Positions 47,713-59,284 of a stretch of 64,000 bases of DNA are shown piece after piece; the stretch's first letter is position 1; every line of letters starts with the position of its first letter. The notes beneath the pieces were generated by a model. It saw only the letters and a list, made by a program, of their open reading frames with translations, searched no databases and was not told where the DNA came from. The stretch lies in the NCBI RefSeq assembly GCF_963675165.1, contig NC_087377.1, forward strand, positions 2,627,978 through 2,691,977. Reading direction: 5' to 3'. This DNA is from Halichondria panicea. Lineage: Eukaryota > Porifera > Demospongiae > Suberitida > Halichondriidae. A program made the translations under genes and the position numbers.

Positions 47713-49384
47713 TTATTCAGTTTCCATAGCAACATCGTCACTTTGTAACTCATCTTGGAGCTGATGCACACATTGTACGAGTAGATGGAATTGCTTCTTT
47801 CGTAGATCAAGTACGTTTGATAGCTGCTCCTTCTTGACGACCAAGTCAGACAGGGATTGCTCAAGATCAGAGATTTTGTCTTTAGAGATTTGCCGTGGAG
47901 GATATTTTTGAATCACCTGCCAGTGTGTGTGTGGGTGTGTGGGAGTATATGTGTGTGAGGGTGTGTGTGTGGGTGTTGGAGGGTGTGAGGTGTGTGACCC
48001 ACCTTTGCCAGTGCGTTGTACTCTTGTCTATGATTGCGAATGATCTGAGCTTGCTGTAACTCCACCTTGTAGTCCGAGATTTGCTGTTGAGCTGCTTCAA
48101 TATTACTCTCTATTTCACTATATACGCGTTCGTAGCGATCCATTTCTTTCCGGTTCATTTCCATCATATAATCCGTTTTAGAAATCGTAAACTCACACAG
48201 GCCTGAAAATTGCACTCAATGAAATTTGTCTGATATTCAAGAAGAAGTTACAAGACAATAGTACAGTGAAGCCTGTCTCTACGCTACAGCAATGGGCCCC
48301 AAGCATGTGTTTGGACCTGTGTTAGCAGGCCACCCTCTATAATACAGCCAGGTTAATGGGTCCCAAAGTCTCTCCATAGCATGTGTTTGGACCTGCATGT
48401 ATTAACAGGCCACCTCTTTATTACAGCCACTGGTTAGTCTGCCCAAGGGCCACCACTATAGACAAGTTAAACTGTAATACCGTATAAGCTCTATTTAAGG
48501 CGGTATATTAGAATAATTACACTGGTAAAGGTGGCTGTATTCAGAGGGTGGAAAATTAGTTTTGAGGCTGGGTGGCATATCTTTAGAAGGCCGCCTTCTA
48601 ATTAGAAGTAAAAAAAAAGCTTTTCCAACCTCCTAATACGGCCCCTTTACCAGCGATAATAATGTGGCGCCTTAAATAGAGCTTACACAGTAATAATTAA
48701 ATAGCATAGTTATAAGCTGTCAAAATGTCATAGTACTATAGATTTCGACATAATAATTATAATTATGCTCACGTGTATACCTAGTGTGAAAAGCATCTTC
48801 TGATAGGTCGCTTCTTGGTCATCGTCACTGAGGGAACCAGTGGTCCATCTACCGAAGGGGTCAAAGGTCAACATTATAGGGGAGCAATATCGTATCAATG
48901 GCAGACAAGTGAAAGTTAATATTTATATAGGAAGCCCACGGTATTGTAGGCCTACGTATGAGGGGGTGTGATATAATTATATTATGTGCATGCTGGCATT
49001 AATATTACCGTACTTCTTCTAAATAAGGCATCACTTTTTAATAATTACCTTTTCGAGACTAGTGTATGCAAAACAAGAGAATTTATATGGTGCCTCATGG
49101 AGAAATCTCCAGGTGGCGCCTTATTAGAAGGAGGCCACTTTTAAAGAAGTACGGTATATGAACAATGCTAGCTCTCCAAGGTTACGTATTAGTCTCAAAT
49201 TATGCTAGTGTAATACAGATAGTAAACACAGCAGATTCTAGCTACTGCCCAGTACAGACAGTTTATTAAACCAAAATGAATACCTGACAAATGTCTTGAC
49301 TAAGGACATGATTCTCTTGTCATCAGAGCCACCCTCTCCCTCTAATGTTAGCCGCTTGTGCATCACCATCTCTTCCTCACTCAT
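47713..49384 (-). CDS. THOC7: THO complex subunit 7
   Basis: Four exons: 49384-49284, 48848-48781, 48202-48003, 47916-47713; 573 bases, 190 aa (human THOC7 has about 204). The start MSEEEMVMHKRLTLEGEGG is followed by DDKRIMSLVKTF, then YQKMLFTLGLCEFTISKTDY. A long coiled coil comes next (MDRYERVYSEIESNI, NHRQEYNALAKVIQKYPPR). The tail LDLRKKQFHLLVQCVHQLQD with MET near the end corresponds closely to the C-terminus of animal THOC7. THO is the nuclear complex that couples transcription to mRNA packaging and export (TREX). THOC7 forms coiled-coil contacts with THOC5. Introns carry a small MITE (48478-48695), a repeat copy and CA tracts. It is divergent to the gene at 49703. The upstream bases before ATG show no extending ORF that I could support. 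Confidence 0.95.
48262..48476. mobile_element. Mariner/pogo-like MITE in THOC7 intron 2
   Basis: Starts TACAGTGAAGCCTGTCTCT and ends ACAAGTTAAACTGTA, with two GCAGGCCACCCTCTATAATA-type units inside; a relative of 46558-46931. Confidence 0.75.
48478..48695. mobile_element. MITE with 'AAGCTCTATTTAAGGCG' ends, in THOC7 intron 2
   Basis: Left ACCGTATAAGCTCTATTTAA (GGCGG) and right CGCCTTAAATAGAGCTTACA are inverted repeats. The interior also folds (ACTGGTAAAGGTGGC vs GCCCCTTTACCAGCG). Confidence 0.82.
49008..49157. mobile_element. MITE with 'TACCGTACTTCTTCTAAATA' ends, in THOC7 intron 1
   Basis: The left TACCGTACTTCTTCTAAATA AGGC matches the right TTATTAGAAGGAGGCC ... AAGAAGTACGGTA in inverted order with an internal offset. 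About 150 bases, no coding capacity. Confidence 0.75.
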
Positions 49385-49702
49385 ACTGGAACTGAGCGTA
49401 GCATTAATCTACAGAAGTCCTTTTGTTCCAACTAGTTTTGTATCTAAGTCCACGTGTGTGAAATGGATATGATCGTGTATATTTAAAAGTAATAAACACA
49501 GAGTGGTATTAACGGATCTGAACTATTTTAGCGAGAGAGTTTAATTGGAGACAAATCGGCCTGTGGTTGGTGCAGTCCCCACCCCTGTTTCTTTAGAGTG
49601 TGGTAAAGATCGTTAAATTAATAACAGCCTTGTCTGCACTTTTAACTAATAAACAAAAGGATCTCTAGCTCTTGTTTCTTCCAACAAACCCAACATTCCG
49701 CC
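49385..49702. promoter_or_regulatory. Bidirectional promoter region, THOC7 / TMEM243-like
   Basis: The two start codons face away from each other with only 318 bases between. No TATA box stands in a usual position. Sharing of one short promoter is inferred from the spacing only. Confidence 0.6.
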
Positions 49703-50687
49703 ATGAGCTCGAGCAACGAGAAGGCCCCATTGGTTGGTGCCCCTGAGCAGTCACCAATTTACCGGGAGAAAACACAGACTAAGACCTTTGTAAGCCATAA
49801 ATAAGTTTGAAGATTTTGGCATGCCTATTACAATTATCAATCTTTACAGCCTGGTATATAAAAGAGGAGTATTTCCAAAAATTGCGTGAAAATCACATTC
49901 CCCTTGTAAAGTAGCACTTGCAATTTGCTTCTTTTCCACAGAAATACATTCTATTTGGGTTTGTTGGCGTCGTCATTCTGAATCTGCTGGTAAGTATCTC
50001 GAGACATAATTATCAACCAATTAATTAACTGATGTAATTGTATAATTGAAACATTATGCGTTGATTGTACATTTATGATACAGTGGAACCTCTGTTAACA
50101 ACCACCTCCGAATAAAGGCCAGTTGCTATATAACGGCCAGGCACCCAGGTCCCAAATGAACAGTTTGTGTACAAAACAACCTCTCAACAAAGGCCACCTC
50201 TGTATAAAGGCCAAAACATTGTTCCCCAAAGGTGTCCGTTATAGAGGGATTCCACTGTTCTAGCTCTAACACCACTCACCTTTTACACTTAACGTTTCAG
50301 CCTGAACCATTTCCATAATAGACGATGAAACAGAAAATTGGTCAATCGTCCTCAGCCCAACTTGCTGTTTCTCAAAATCCTTTGAGTCCGTTTTCCTGTT
50401 TTCACAATCTCAATTCCATGCCTCTTTGATAGTCTAACATGTGGTGAACTATAATGGACCTAATAAGAGTTGGGCATTTTTGTCTATAGAGGTGGTTAGT
50501 ACCGACCACCACCACCGACCAGTGTGGGAATATCCCTGTGTATTATACAGTACACACGATTGTTACCCCCACCACACACACATCACACACACCACACACA
50601 CACATCACACACATGTCATACACACCTCTTAGTGATCATAGTCTCAGTACGATTGTTACCCCCACCACACACACACACACACACACA

Positions 50688-50737
<50 letters not shown>

Positions 50738-50743
50738 CACCAC

Positions 50744-50793
<50 letters not shown>

Positions 50794-50807
50794 CACACAC
50801 ACACCAC

Positions 50808-50851
<44 letters not shown>

Positions 50852-50969
50852 CACACACACAGATCTCAGTGATCATAGTCTCGGTGATGGCTGCTCTCCA
50901 CAATGGATTATTTGCTCTCCTGTTGGTCAGTCTCTTGTCCTTTGCACAAGTCGAGTTCTTTTTGGTACG

Positions 50970-51000
<31 letters not shown>

Positions 51001-51690
51001 CGTATACAATACAAAAGCCTTTTTTCATAGTATAAGCCGGACATTTATTAAAGTACCTCTAGACAGCGTATGCATGTCATATGTTTCTACTGCAATTTCT
51101 CTCTGATAATATATAACTAGCAACACAAATACTTTATACGGTTATAGCAGCACTTTGAACGTGGTTATATCACTCCATACATAAGTACGTAAATTTTGTG
51201 TATATACCGTATAGCGGGTAATTTTCGTGGGGTAAAATAATTATTCATTATTTTCGTGGTCAAGCTGACCTCCACAAAATTTTAACGTAGGCGTGGCTTA
51301 TCAGAACGTAGGAATGCAGTGCAGACCACGAGACTAAACGAAATTTTTACTCACCAATACCACCGGTTTTCGAGTTGAACAAATTTTTTACCCCACGAAA
51401 ATTACCCGCTATATGGTAGCATTTGCTCTCGTGAAATAGACCATCTCCTCTTATTGGTAGTCATTTGAAAGCTCTCAATGAGACGAATCCAATGGTACCC
51501 ATATGATCACACCCTCACACAACACACACACGCACACACACACACACCACCTTTTCAGCTGTTCTTCATTCGTCGTGACTACTTGCCCAAGAAGCACTAC
51601 TGGGTTGTCTTTGTGGTCGGAGTGTTTGTCATTATCGAAGCTATCTCAACGGACATTATAGTACTATCCCTTGAACCCTCTAACCCTTGA
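49703..51690 (+). CDS. Small multi-pass membrane protein, TMEM243-like
   Basis: Four exons: 49703-49789, 49942-49989, 50863-50964, 51559-51690; 369 bases, 122 aa, all introns phase 0. The N-terminal 29 residues are polar and face the cytosol by prediction (MSSSNEKAPLVGAPEQS). Hydrophobic stretches follow: YILFGFVGVVILNLLISVII (about 31-50), LFALLLVSLLSFAQVEFFLL (about 60-80) and YWVVFVVGVFVIIEAI (about 95-112). The basic loop FFIRRDYLPKKHY lies between the last two. Size, topology and the loop-then-helix pattern resemble animal TMEM243, whose function is poorly known. The assignment is by resemblance, not by a diagnostic motif. Exon 3's acceptor is the end of a CA repeat. A MITE (50079-50257) and another (51207-51417) lie in introns 2 and 3. 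Confidence 0.75.
50079..50257. mobile_element. Pogo-like MITE in intron 2 of the TMEM243-like gene
   Basis: Ends ACAGTGGAACCTCTGTTAAC and GTTATAGAGGGATTCCACTGT; the CAGTGGAAyCyCT end with TATAACGGACAC wording is typical of pogo/Tigger-related elements. The inside is built from AAAGGCCA repeats. Confidence 0.78.
50566..50862 (+). repeat. CA microsatellite block before exon 3 of the TMEM243-like gene
   Basis: Several CA runs separated by short unique pieces. One piece at 50628-50660 (TAGTGATCATAGTCTCAGT) duplicates the first bases of exon 3 (50863 on), and ACGATTGTTACCCCCACCAC occurs twice (50557 and 50650). Confidence 0.85.
51207..51417. mobile_element. MITE, 'CGTATAGCGGGTAATTTTCG' family, in intron 3 of the TMEM243-like gene
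   Basis: Ends ACCGTATAGCGGGTAATTTT and AAAATTACCCGCTATATGGT; interior nearly identical to 41534-41742. Confidence 0.88.
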
Positions 51691-52283
51691 ATCTTGAACC
51701 CTTGAACCGTAAACTAGACTATTTGGCACTGTTTTATTGTTTTGAAGCACTGTTTTATGTCGTACTGATTACCAACGGACATTATAGTGTTAAGTAAACT
51801 ACTTTTGTATAGATGTATAATTATTTTGGCACTGTGTTAATTAAAAGCACATCCTGAATCTTGTATTACCTACTGACGTATAATAATTGAATGAGATGCC
51901 AATTTGATTAACTAATGGAGCTATAAGTATGTACGTAACTTTGAGTTTTTGTTTGGGATCAAAGTTCAACTACATGTAGTACGATACGTGCAGCCGTGTG
52001 TAGGGCGTTGTGAGGTTATAGGGTAATCAGTATGCAATGGAGTCAAAATATTCAGCCTGATTATCATATTTCCAATTTACATATACGCACCTAATAACAA
52101 AAGCTCGAGTTACATAACATCATTGTTTCAATTCTGTTTAACCAGGTTTTGATAATCTAGCTACTATAGTTTGTTGTGTCTTGACGACATGAAATATTGG
52201 CAGTGGTCGGAATATGATGTGTATACTAACTTAAACGTTACGTAATCATTTCTTCCAAAAGGCTGACTTGAAAACTCTTTCCA

Positions 52284-52359
52284 CACAACAAACACACACA
52301 ACACACACACACAACACACACACACAACACACACACACACACACAACCCACACACACAC

Positions 52360-52445
<86 letters not shown>

Positions 52446-52499
52446 CACACACACACACACACACACAACACACACACAACACACACACAACACACACAC

Positions 52500-52568
<69 letters not shown>

Positions 52569-52577
52569 CACACACAA
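52284..52577. repeat. Long CA microsatellite with AACACA interruptions
   Basis: Nearly 300 bases of CA repeats with regularly spaced extra A residues (AACACACA). Confidence 0.95.
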
Positions 52578-55500
52578 TACTATATATAACATGCAATATT
52601 ATAATTAGTGGACTGCACTAGTTCAAATACAGTCTGTACGCTTTATTTAGATCACAAGCAATAATATACATGGTGTGCCATGTGTACAAAATGCGATAGA
52701 TAATGCCTTTATTAGCAGATCTATTGTATGGAGTTGTACAATGACCGGTAGTGGTTTGACAATGTGCTCACGATCAGGGCAATATAATTATAACATTCGA
52801 TGGTCTGCACTCGAACAATCCATACAATGCGTGCATGCCCCCAGGGTATTTGTAGCTCAACAATACTTTAACCAAATTAGCCATGTACTAGAAAAGGCAT
52901 GCAATGTGAACGCGGTAATTATAGAAATGACCATATTAAGTTAAGAGGGGATATATCTTTGCAATGTCTTACCTTAGTGTTGCTTACGAATGATTTTAGT
53001 TCCATTTTGTCACTAAAAGCACCTCTCTCTAGACTTACGTAATTTGCAGACAACCACTAATTAAAACGCGACACACAGCTGGAGTAGAAAATGCTTTTCA
53101 GAAGTGTTTTTCAAAGGTGAATTTTGACTAAGGATTTTTGTTTTCAATAGTTTTGGGCGTGTAAAATTATGGTTGATTTTTTGTCTCAACAAAAGAACCA
53201 GTTGCCAATCAACTGAACCCTAAAAACCACAATAGAGAGACAATTAAACTATTTGTAGAGAGGTGTGGTCCTGGATGCAAAATAGCACATAAGACCTATA
53301 TAGTATAGTGAAGTGGTTCACTATGTAAAGGTCAACACTATTATATAATAATTATCTCGAGCAGTTCTTTTTTACGATTTGCCCCAAAATTCGAAGTGAG
53401 CTGCAAAGGGCAGTCAGTCACACATTGACATTTCAGCATCTATGAAGGTGCTAAACAAAATCATATGTTATGGTACAAATAAGGCTTGCATTGATGCTAC
53501 AATACCTTGAATACCCACAATAGCTGGTGGTGCATGCAGCTATAGAGACTATAAAGCCTTTTGATGTGTGCATGCTCTATCAAAATAGCTGGTGTAGTTG
53601 TCAGCTTGTGTGGTGTGTTCTGCTGTGAATAGATCCTTTCATTGAGTGAATCGCTATCTCTGTACTTGATTGTGAATACAAAGAGGGTATAATTGCACAT
53701 TCTAAATAGGCCCTAAAAAATTAATTTTTTCATGAAGTCTCTTCTTTATGCAGCTAAGGTATTAAATAATTTATTTTTTGGTGAATGAAAATATGTGTTG
53801 GTCATGCAACTATCCCTTGCACTACTGTACATACAGAGGCTAGAGATTGCACGAGATATTCTCGCCAGAAACTGAGAAGCAGTGGTTAGCGTGGTGGCCC
53901 CATGTACCAAGTCTACTACAGTAAGGTGAAGGGTTGGTGATTACACAAGTATGGTTATCCTAACCCCTTAGCAACAACCAAGAAATCATAAAAAGGATAG
54001 TGTGTAATCAGCTTCATCTATTACACAGATGTTGGAAGCTATGTCCTCTTCAAGTGTAAGCCCTTTATTGTGGTAAAGTTCAATGAAAAATTATGTCGAT
54101 TACATAAGCTTTTATTTGCGCATGCTTGCACAGTTTCGAGGCATGCACAGTTCAGGTCCATATAAAAGAGGAGCTCTACAGCTAGGAAGAGCAACACTTA
54201 GAGCTGGTCCAGTGAACGCCTTGGCTTCCTCCTGCAACAACTGGTGGAGATGATGGTCAACCACAGAAGAACACAAGCCCTAGCAAGTGCCTCAGGGAAA
54301 TCCAATAGCAACCTGACCCCCACTGACAGGCCTGCATTGAAATAGGAACAAGACTGAAGTGAGTAGAATTGTTATGGCAAAGAAAAGGCTGCTTGGAGGA
54401 GAAGCTTGGATTGGCTAGCTGAACTAATGAAAGAGGTGAAATAGAACATGGTTAATGTCGAGCAAGCAAGCATGCTTCGATATACTAGTCTGTGGATATT
54501 TGTAGAATGCCATTGGAATTGTTGATAGTTCATGACCGTGACCATTCTGCAAGGATGATATGCTTTAGCCTCGTGTATAATTATATGCGTGCACTATATA
54601 ATGCAGTAATTAAGTTGTGAGCTTTCATTTTAATAGAGGTGATTACATGCAATAATGAATCCTTTACGTCCTTGCTGTCCGTTCTGTTGTAGGAGTTTGT
54701 ACAGTAAAAAGGACGCAGCTAGTCCTGTAATGTATTATAGTACAATTAATACTTCCTCTACTTCGATCTACTTTCACAATCTGCCAAATCATCACACTGG
54801 CCGTTAATTACAAGAACAATACACATTTAATTTAAGGCCTATATATAGACCTACTTGTCAGATTTAATTACTTCTATGTATATAATTATACTTCTAATGT
54901 TAATACATCAACTGTTGTGCAGTAGCATTGTCAGTGCCAACTCATGATCACACATCAATGATAGCCATAAGAGTGAGTGTACCGGCTGTTTATATTGAAC
55001 TTCTTACTTTTGTGGTTGAATGTCCGCCCTCGCATCTTTTAGGGATATAAATGTGTCTGTCTATGAATTTCACACTATGTGCCAAACTGGTGCAATTGTT
55101 GCTAGCGGCGTGGCCTTATTATCACCATCACTATGACTTAGTGTGGTCGAGTGGGTGAGCAGTCAGTCAGATATTTTGACCTTACTATATAGCCTCAGGA
55201 CCTACACCTACAAGTATGATGTAACACACTGCCTTCAGTTTCAAAACTATATCTTAAGCTACCTTGTTGTGTCGATCAACTTAGAGTACCGGCGTATAAT
55301 TACATGCATGTACATGTATGTAGTGCTACATTCAATTGCTTCTCCGACAAGAAGTTTTTACTTGGCACCTGTACCTATATATACGCAGCAGTTATTATAG
55401 CATTTCTTTGTGCGTGCATTTGTGTGTCCTTTTTAGTAGGTACGCAAAGTTCGTTCAATTAATCACGTTAAGGTACGTGACACTGTATAAGGAGAGCCTT

Positions 55501-55879
55501 ACATAATAGCATCATGCAGTCACAGTGCACGTAACGTACGTACGAGCATCTCAACTAAATATAGCAACTCTTATATGGAACATGACACAATCACATGCAT
55601 TACAATAGGCATTATTTAAATTGGAGGTGCATGACTTATTGCTGCACCTGATCACATGTCATTGTATGTGTGTGTGTGCATGTGTGTATATCCGGCCTGA
55701 TATAATAATGCCACTAGATGATACACGCACATCCTGGTTGCCAATCATGGTATTAAACTGGCCCTTGGTTACTATCATTATAAACAAAGTGTTCAGTGGC
55801 CAAAAATTAATTTATAGTTACAGATAATTATGGCAATGCTGTGGCAGTGAGATGACATCACACTATTACGACCAACACA

Positions 55880-56095
55880 TTGGTTGTATTATAGAGGGTG
55901 GCCTGCTAACACAGGTCCAAACACATGCTATGGAGACTTTGTTAACCTGGCTGTATTATAGAGGGTGGCCTGCTAACACAGGTCCAAACACATGCTATGG
56001 AGACTTTGTTAACCTGGCTGTACTATAGAGGGTGGCCTGCTAACACAGGTCCAAACACATGCTACGGAGACTTTGTTAACCTGGCTGTACTTACG
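55880..56095. repeat. Three units of the 'GAGGGTGGCCTGCTAACACA' repeat (71-base form)
   Basis: Each unit lacks the GGGGCCCA block of the 42.5 kb units (GGAGACTTTGTTAACCTGGC). Confidence 0.88.
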
Positions 56096-56354
56096 AAGCA
56101 ATTTAATGCATATACTGCATGCATGGTGCTTATTAGTACAGACATATAACTGTTTTCACTTTTATAGTTTCTTTGTATTCGCTGAAGATTCGTTCTGTCT
56201 CTGTCAATATTGACATTATCAGATATGGATTCTCATAATCTTTACTGTCAGTAGTTAACGCGTGCAAATATTTATGACTCCAAATCCCTAATCGAAAGCT
56301 TCATAATTATTTTTAATTAAATATGGACTGTTTTGTCGATCTTGGGTAGTCTGT

Positions 56355-56545
56355 CTCCCCATGATATTATATTAAAGTGCATCCCTCGTCAAAATACTCT
56401 TAGATGATCACATGCATCCTTCTCGATCTGCCCACACGACGACGTTGTCTCCCCATGATATTATATTAAAGTGCATCCCTCGTCAAAATACTCTTAAATG
56501 ATCACATGCATCCTTCTCGATCTGCCCACACGACGACATGCCTTA
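56355..56545. repeat. Tandem duplication, unit about 97 bases
   Basis: Two near-identical copies of TCTCCCCATGATATTATATT ... CTGCCCACACGACGAC, differing by one base (TTAGATG / TTAAATG). Confidence 0.92.
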
Positions 56546-57803
56546 TATAACTATTTCATCTGTTGTTAGGTTCTCACTGTAGGTTGCTAGGAGCAATTGC
56601 TCATCCTATATCCCAATAAGAAATCTTAATTGGATGTTTTGTATAAATAGAGAGAGAGTCAAAACATTACCCATGGTAACTATTGCATTTCTTACAACTA
56701 TTAGGCACGTTTATCTAATAGTTATTATAGCCGACAAAATAATTAAAAAGCTGAAACTTAATTATACAACTAGCCTGTCTGCATAGTTAGTCTGGTTCTT
56801 GCGTATATTGCAGTGCTATAATTTGTGTATACTCTAAAGCTGGCATTGACATGATGTAACACTCAATAGATTACGTAACTATTATATAAGGAGTGTCAAC
56901 TTTGTCTGCCAGTAATTAGGTCTTCCGATACTTTTGTGGTTGCTGTGGAATAATATTATTATATTATTTCTTTGTTGTCTGTATTAATGTTGTCTATAAG
57001 TTTATATGTTTTCACATCCTTTTATATACAGGACGCGTCATAACTCTGTGCTCACTGGAATTCCAAGCCGAGTCCTCGAGGGGTTAAATCCTGGCACTGC
57101 GGGGTGTGCTGTCATGTATTGTGGAGGGGAGAGGGTTAAAAACGTAATGACCCCCACCCTTCCATAATACCTGCCAGGGCTCTCTCGCTAAAACAGTGCT
57201 CGTACAAAGGAGGCTATAAAGAGGGATAGGAGGATAAAGGAGGCTGTAAAGAAGGACAGAAATATAAAGGAGGCTATAAAGAAGGATAGAAGAACAAAGA
57301 GGGACACAGGAGGATAAAGGAGTCTACAAAAGCTAGGGGACAAGAGGAGACTCCATGCCGAGGTTGTGTGCTGTCATGTATTGTGGAGGGGAGAGCGATC
57401 AAGGTCATGTGATACCACTGACCAATCAGATGATTGCTCACCTCTCCATAGTACGTGTCAAAACACGTCTCAAGTGGCATTCTACAAATCTACAAATCAA
57501 GTCATCGATCGAAGGATTTATAATAATAATAATTATTTATTTTAATTGGCAGTAAGTGTACGTTTTGATATAAAAGTGTAATAAAATTAATTATGTAATA
57601 AATTATGTCGTATTGAACAACAAATAAATTATTATAATGACGTATACGCGTATAATAATTAAACAAAGCAATGAAAAGTGATCATTCGATTTGAAAGCTG
57701 ATAATCGCCATAACGACATAAGTCACTACTAACAATAATACTTTTCTACTGACAATGTTCACATATACAGTCTTATTGAGGGAGGCTACTAACAGAGGGT
57801 TCA

Positions 57804-59249
57804 TTAGATCCATGATGACTCATCGTCGGTGCTGTGAGATCCGTCGTACGTATCGTCATAGTGATAGCGCTTGTGGGGGGAGGGTGGGTTGTAATAGTGC
57901 ACACTCGACGGTGGAAGGTTGTCTCTGGATCCAGTCATACTGCTGCTCCGTCGTGCAAGCACTACAGTGGATGTGGGGAATGGGTGTGGTTTAGTTATAC
58001 ACTGTAATTATACCGTAGAGCGCAAAATTTTTGAGGGGATTTTTCGCTGTTTTCGTGGATTAACAATCTTTCACAAAATGCTTAGACGAAGATATACAAG
58101 GTCATTAAATAGCGCGAAATGTATTGCTAGAGCAAGCACTACAGTACGTGGGTGTGGTTTAGTCATTATTTTTACTAAATAGCGCGAAATGTATTGCTTT
58201 TAGAGGCCATTCCACGAAATTTAAGGACATCGAAAATTTCAAATGATTATTTCGCTGCTTTCTAGTGCCTGTTTCAGTTAACCCCCTCTAAACATGTGGA
58301 CGTGTGCAATTGGCAATATGGCTAGGTAGGGATGTGCCTAAATTTTCAAATTCTGGCAATTTATCCTCATCTCAAATCAATTTGCCTTTTGATAGCAGCC
58401 TAACATGTGGTAAACTAGGCCTAAGAGGTGTCTTGAGGTGGTTAGTACCAACCACCACCGACCAGTGTGGGCACATCCAAGTAAAAGTTAATTCTACAGT
58501 GCTTATAATTATAATTATTATAGTCTAAGAGCACAATCCAATGATCATGCAGCTTAGTTACAAGCACTGTGGTGGCTCACCTGATGGATTACTCTGACTC
58601 AGGGACGAGCCCAATACCAAGGTGGGTGGGGCAGGGGGCAGGGCTTGACTCAGAGAGTAGTTAGATGCACTTGCACCTAGTGTGTACATGTGTGTAGGAA
58701 GAGGGGAGGGAGCTAGAGACAGAAAACAAAAACATAAAAAAATATATGTGCAGTTTTCACGTCGACACCTTAAACTGTAAGATTCTTATTCTATGACGTT
58801 GGACTCCTTGTCCTCTGATTTTAGGTGACTCGATACATGCAACAGCCTTGGTACAGATTGCTAGCTATAATACACTGTATAAAACTCGATCATCATGCTG
58901 CTATCACAAAGATCGAAGTATCATAATTAAATGTAAACATATCTTTTGAAATTAAACATTCTCAATTAACACAAGTTATGGTTCACGTAGCTCCGAAAAG
59001 CAGCTCCGAAAACAGGCCTGATTTTATTAGAAGCAGTAGACACGTACGGTCACTTACTCTGCATGTAGGAGCCATAGAACATCTTAGTGGGTGATGGAGT
59101 AGCAGTGTCGTGGTCAGGAGGGGAGTGACGGGAGGGTGTGACATCACGACTCTGTATCCTAGCCATCGCTAGTCGCTCCAGTAGAAGACTGTTCCTCTCC
59201 TGAGATGTTAGCAACTCTTGTCTGTGTGTGTGTGTGTGGTGGTGGTGGT

Positions 59250-59284
<35 letters not shown>

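Larger units (their letters stand above)
51691..57803. other. Long intergenic region; no gene recognised
   Basis: It holds a large CA/AC-AA microsatellite (52284-52577), a TATAAAAGAGGAGCTC box at 54160-54175 that could mark a promoter, and repeat arrays at 55880-56095 and 56355-56545. Around 57100-57400 lie a degenerate AAAGGAGGCTATAAAGA repeat and two copies of TGCTGTCATGTATTGTGGAG. Short open frames at 52675-52944 and 55143-55400 match nothing I know and lack support. Confidence 0.5.

Noticed and set aside
50524-51035. Long open frames of alternating His/Thr in CA repeats, and of Val/Cys in TG repeats (also 8041-8559, 52164-52621, 30003-30404, 63144-63430)
   Set aside because: They are translations of dinucleotide repeats, open in all frames, and cross intron-exon borders of the real genes.
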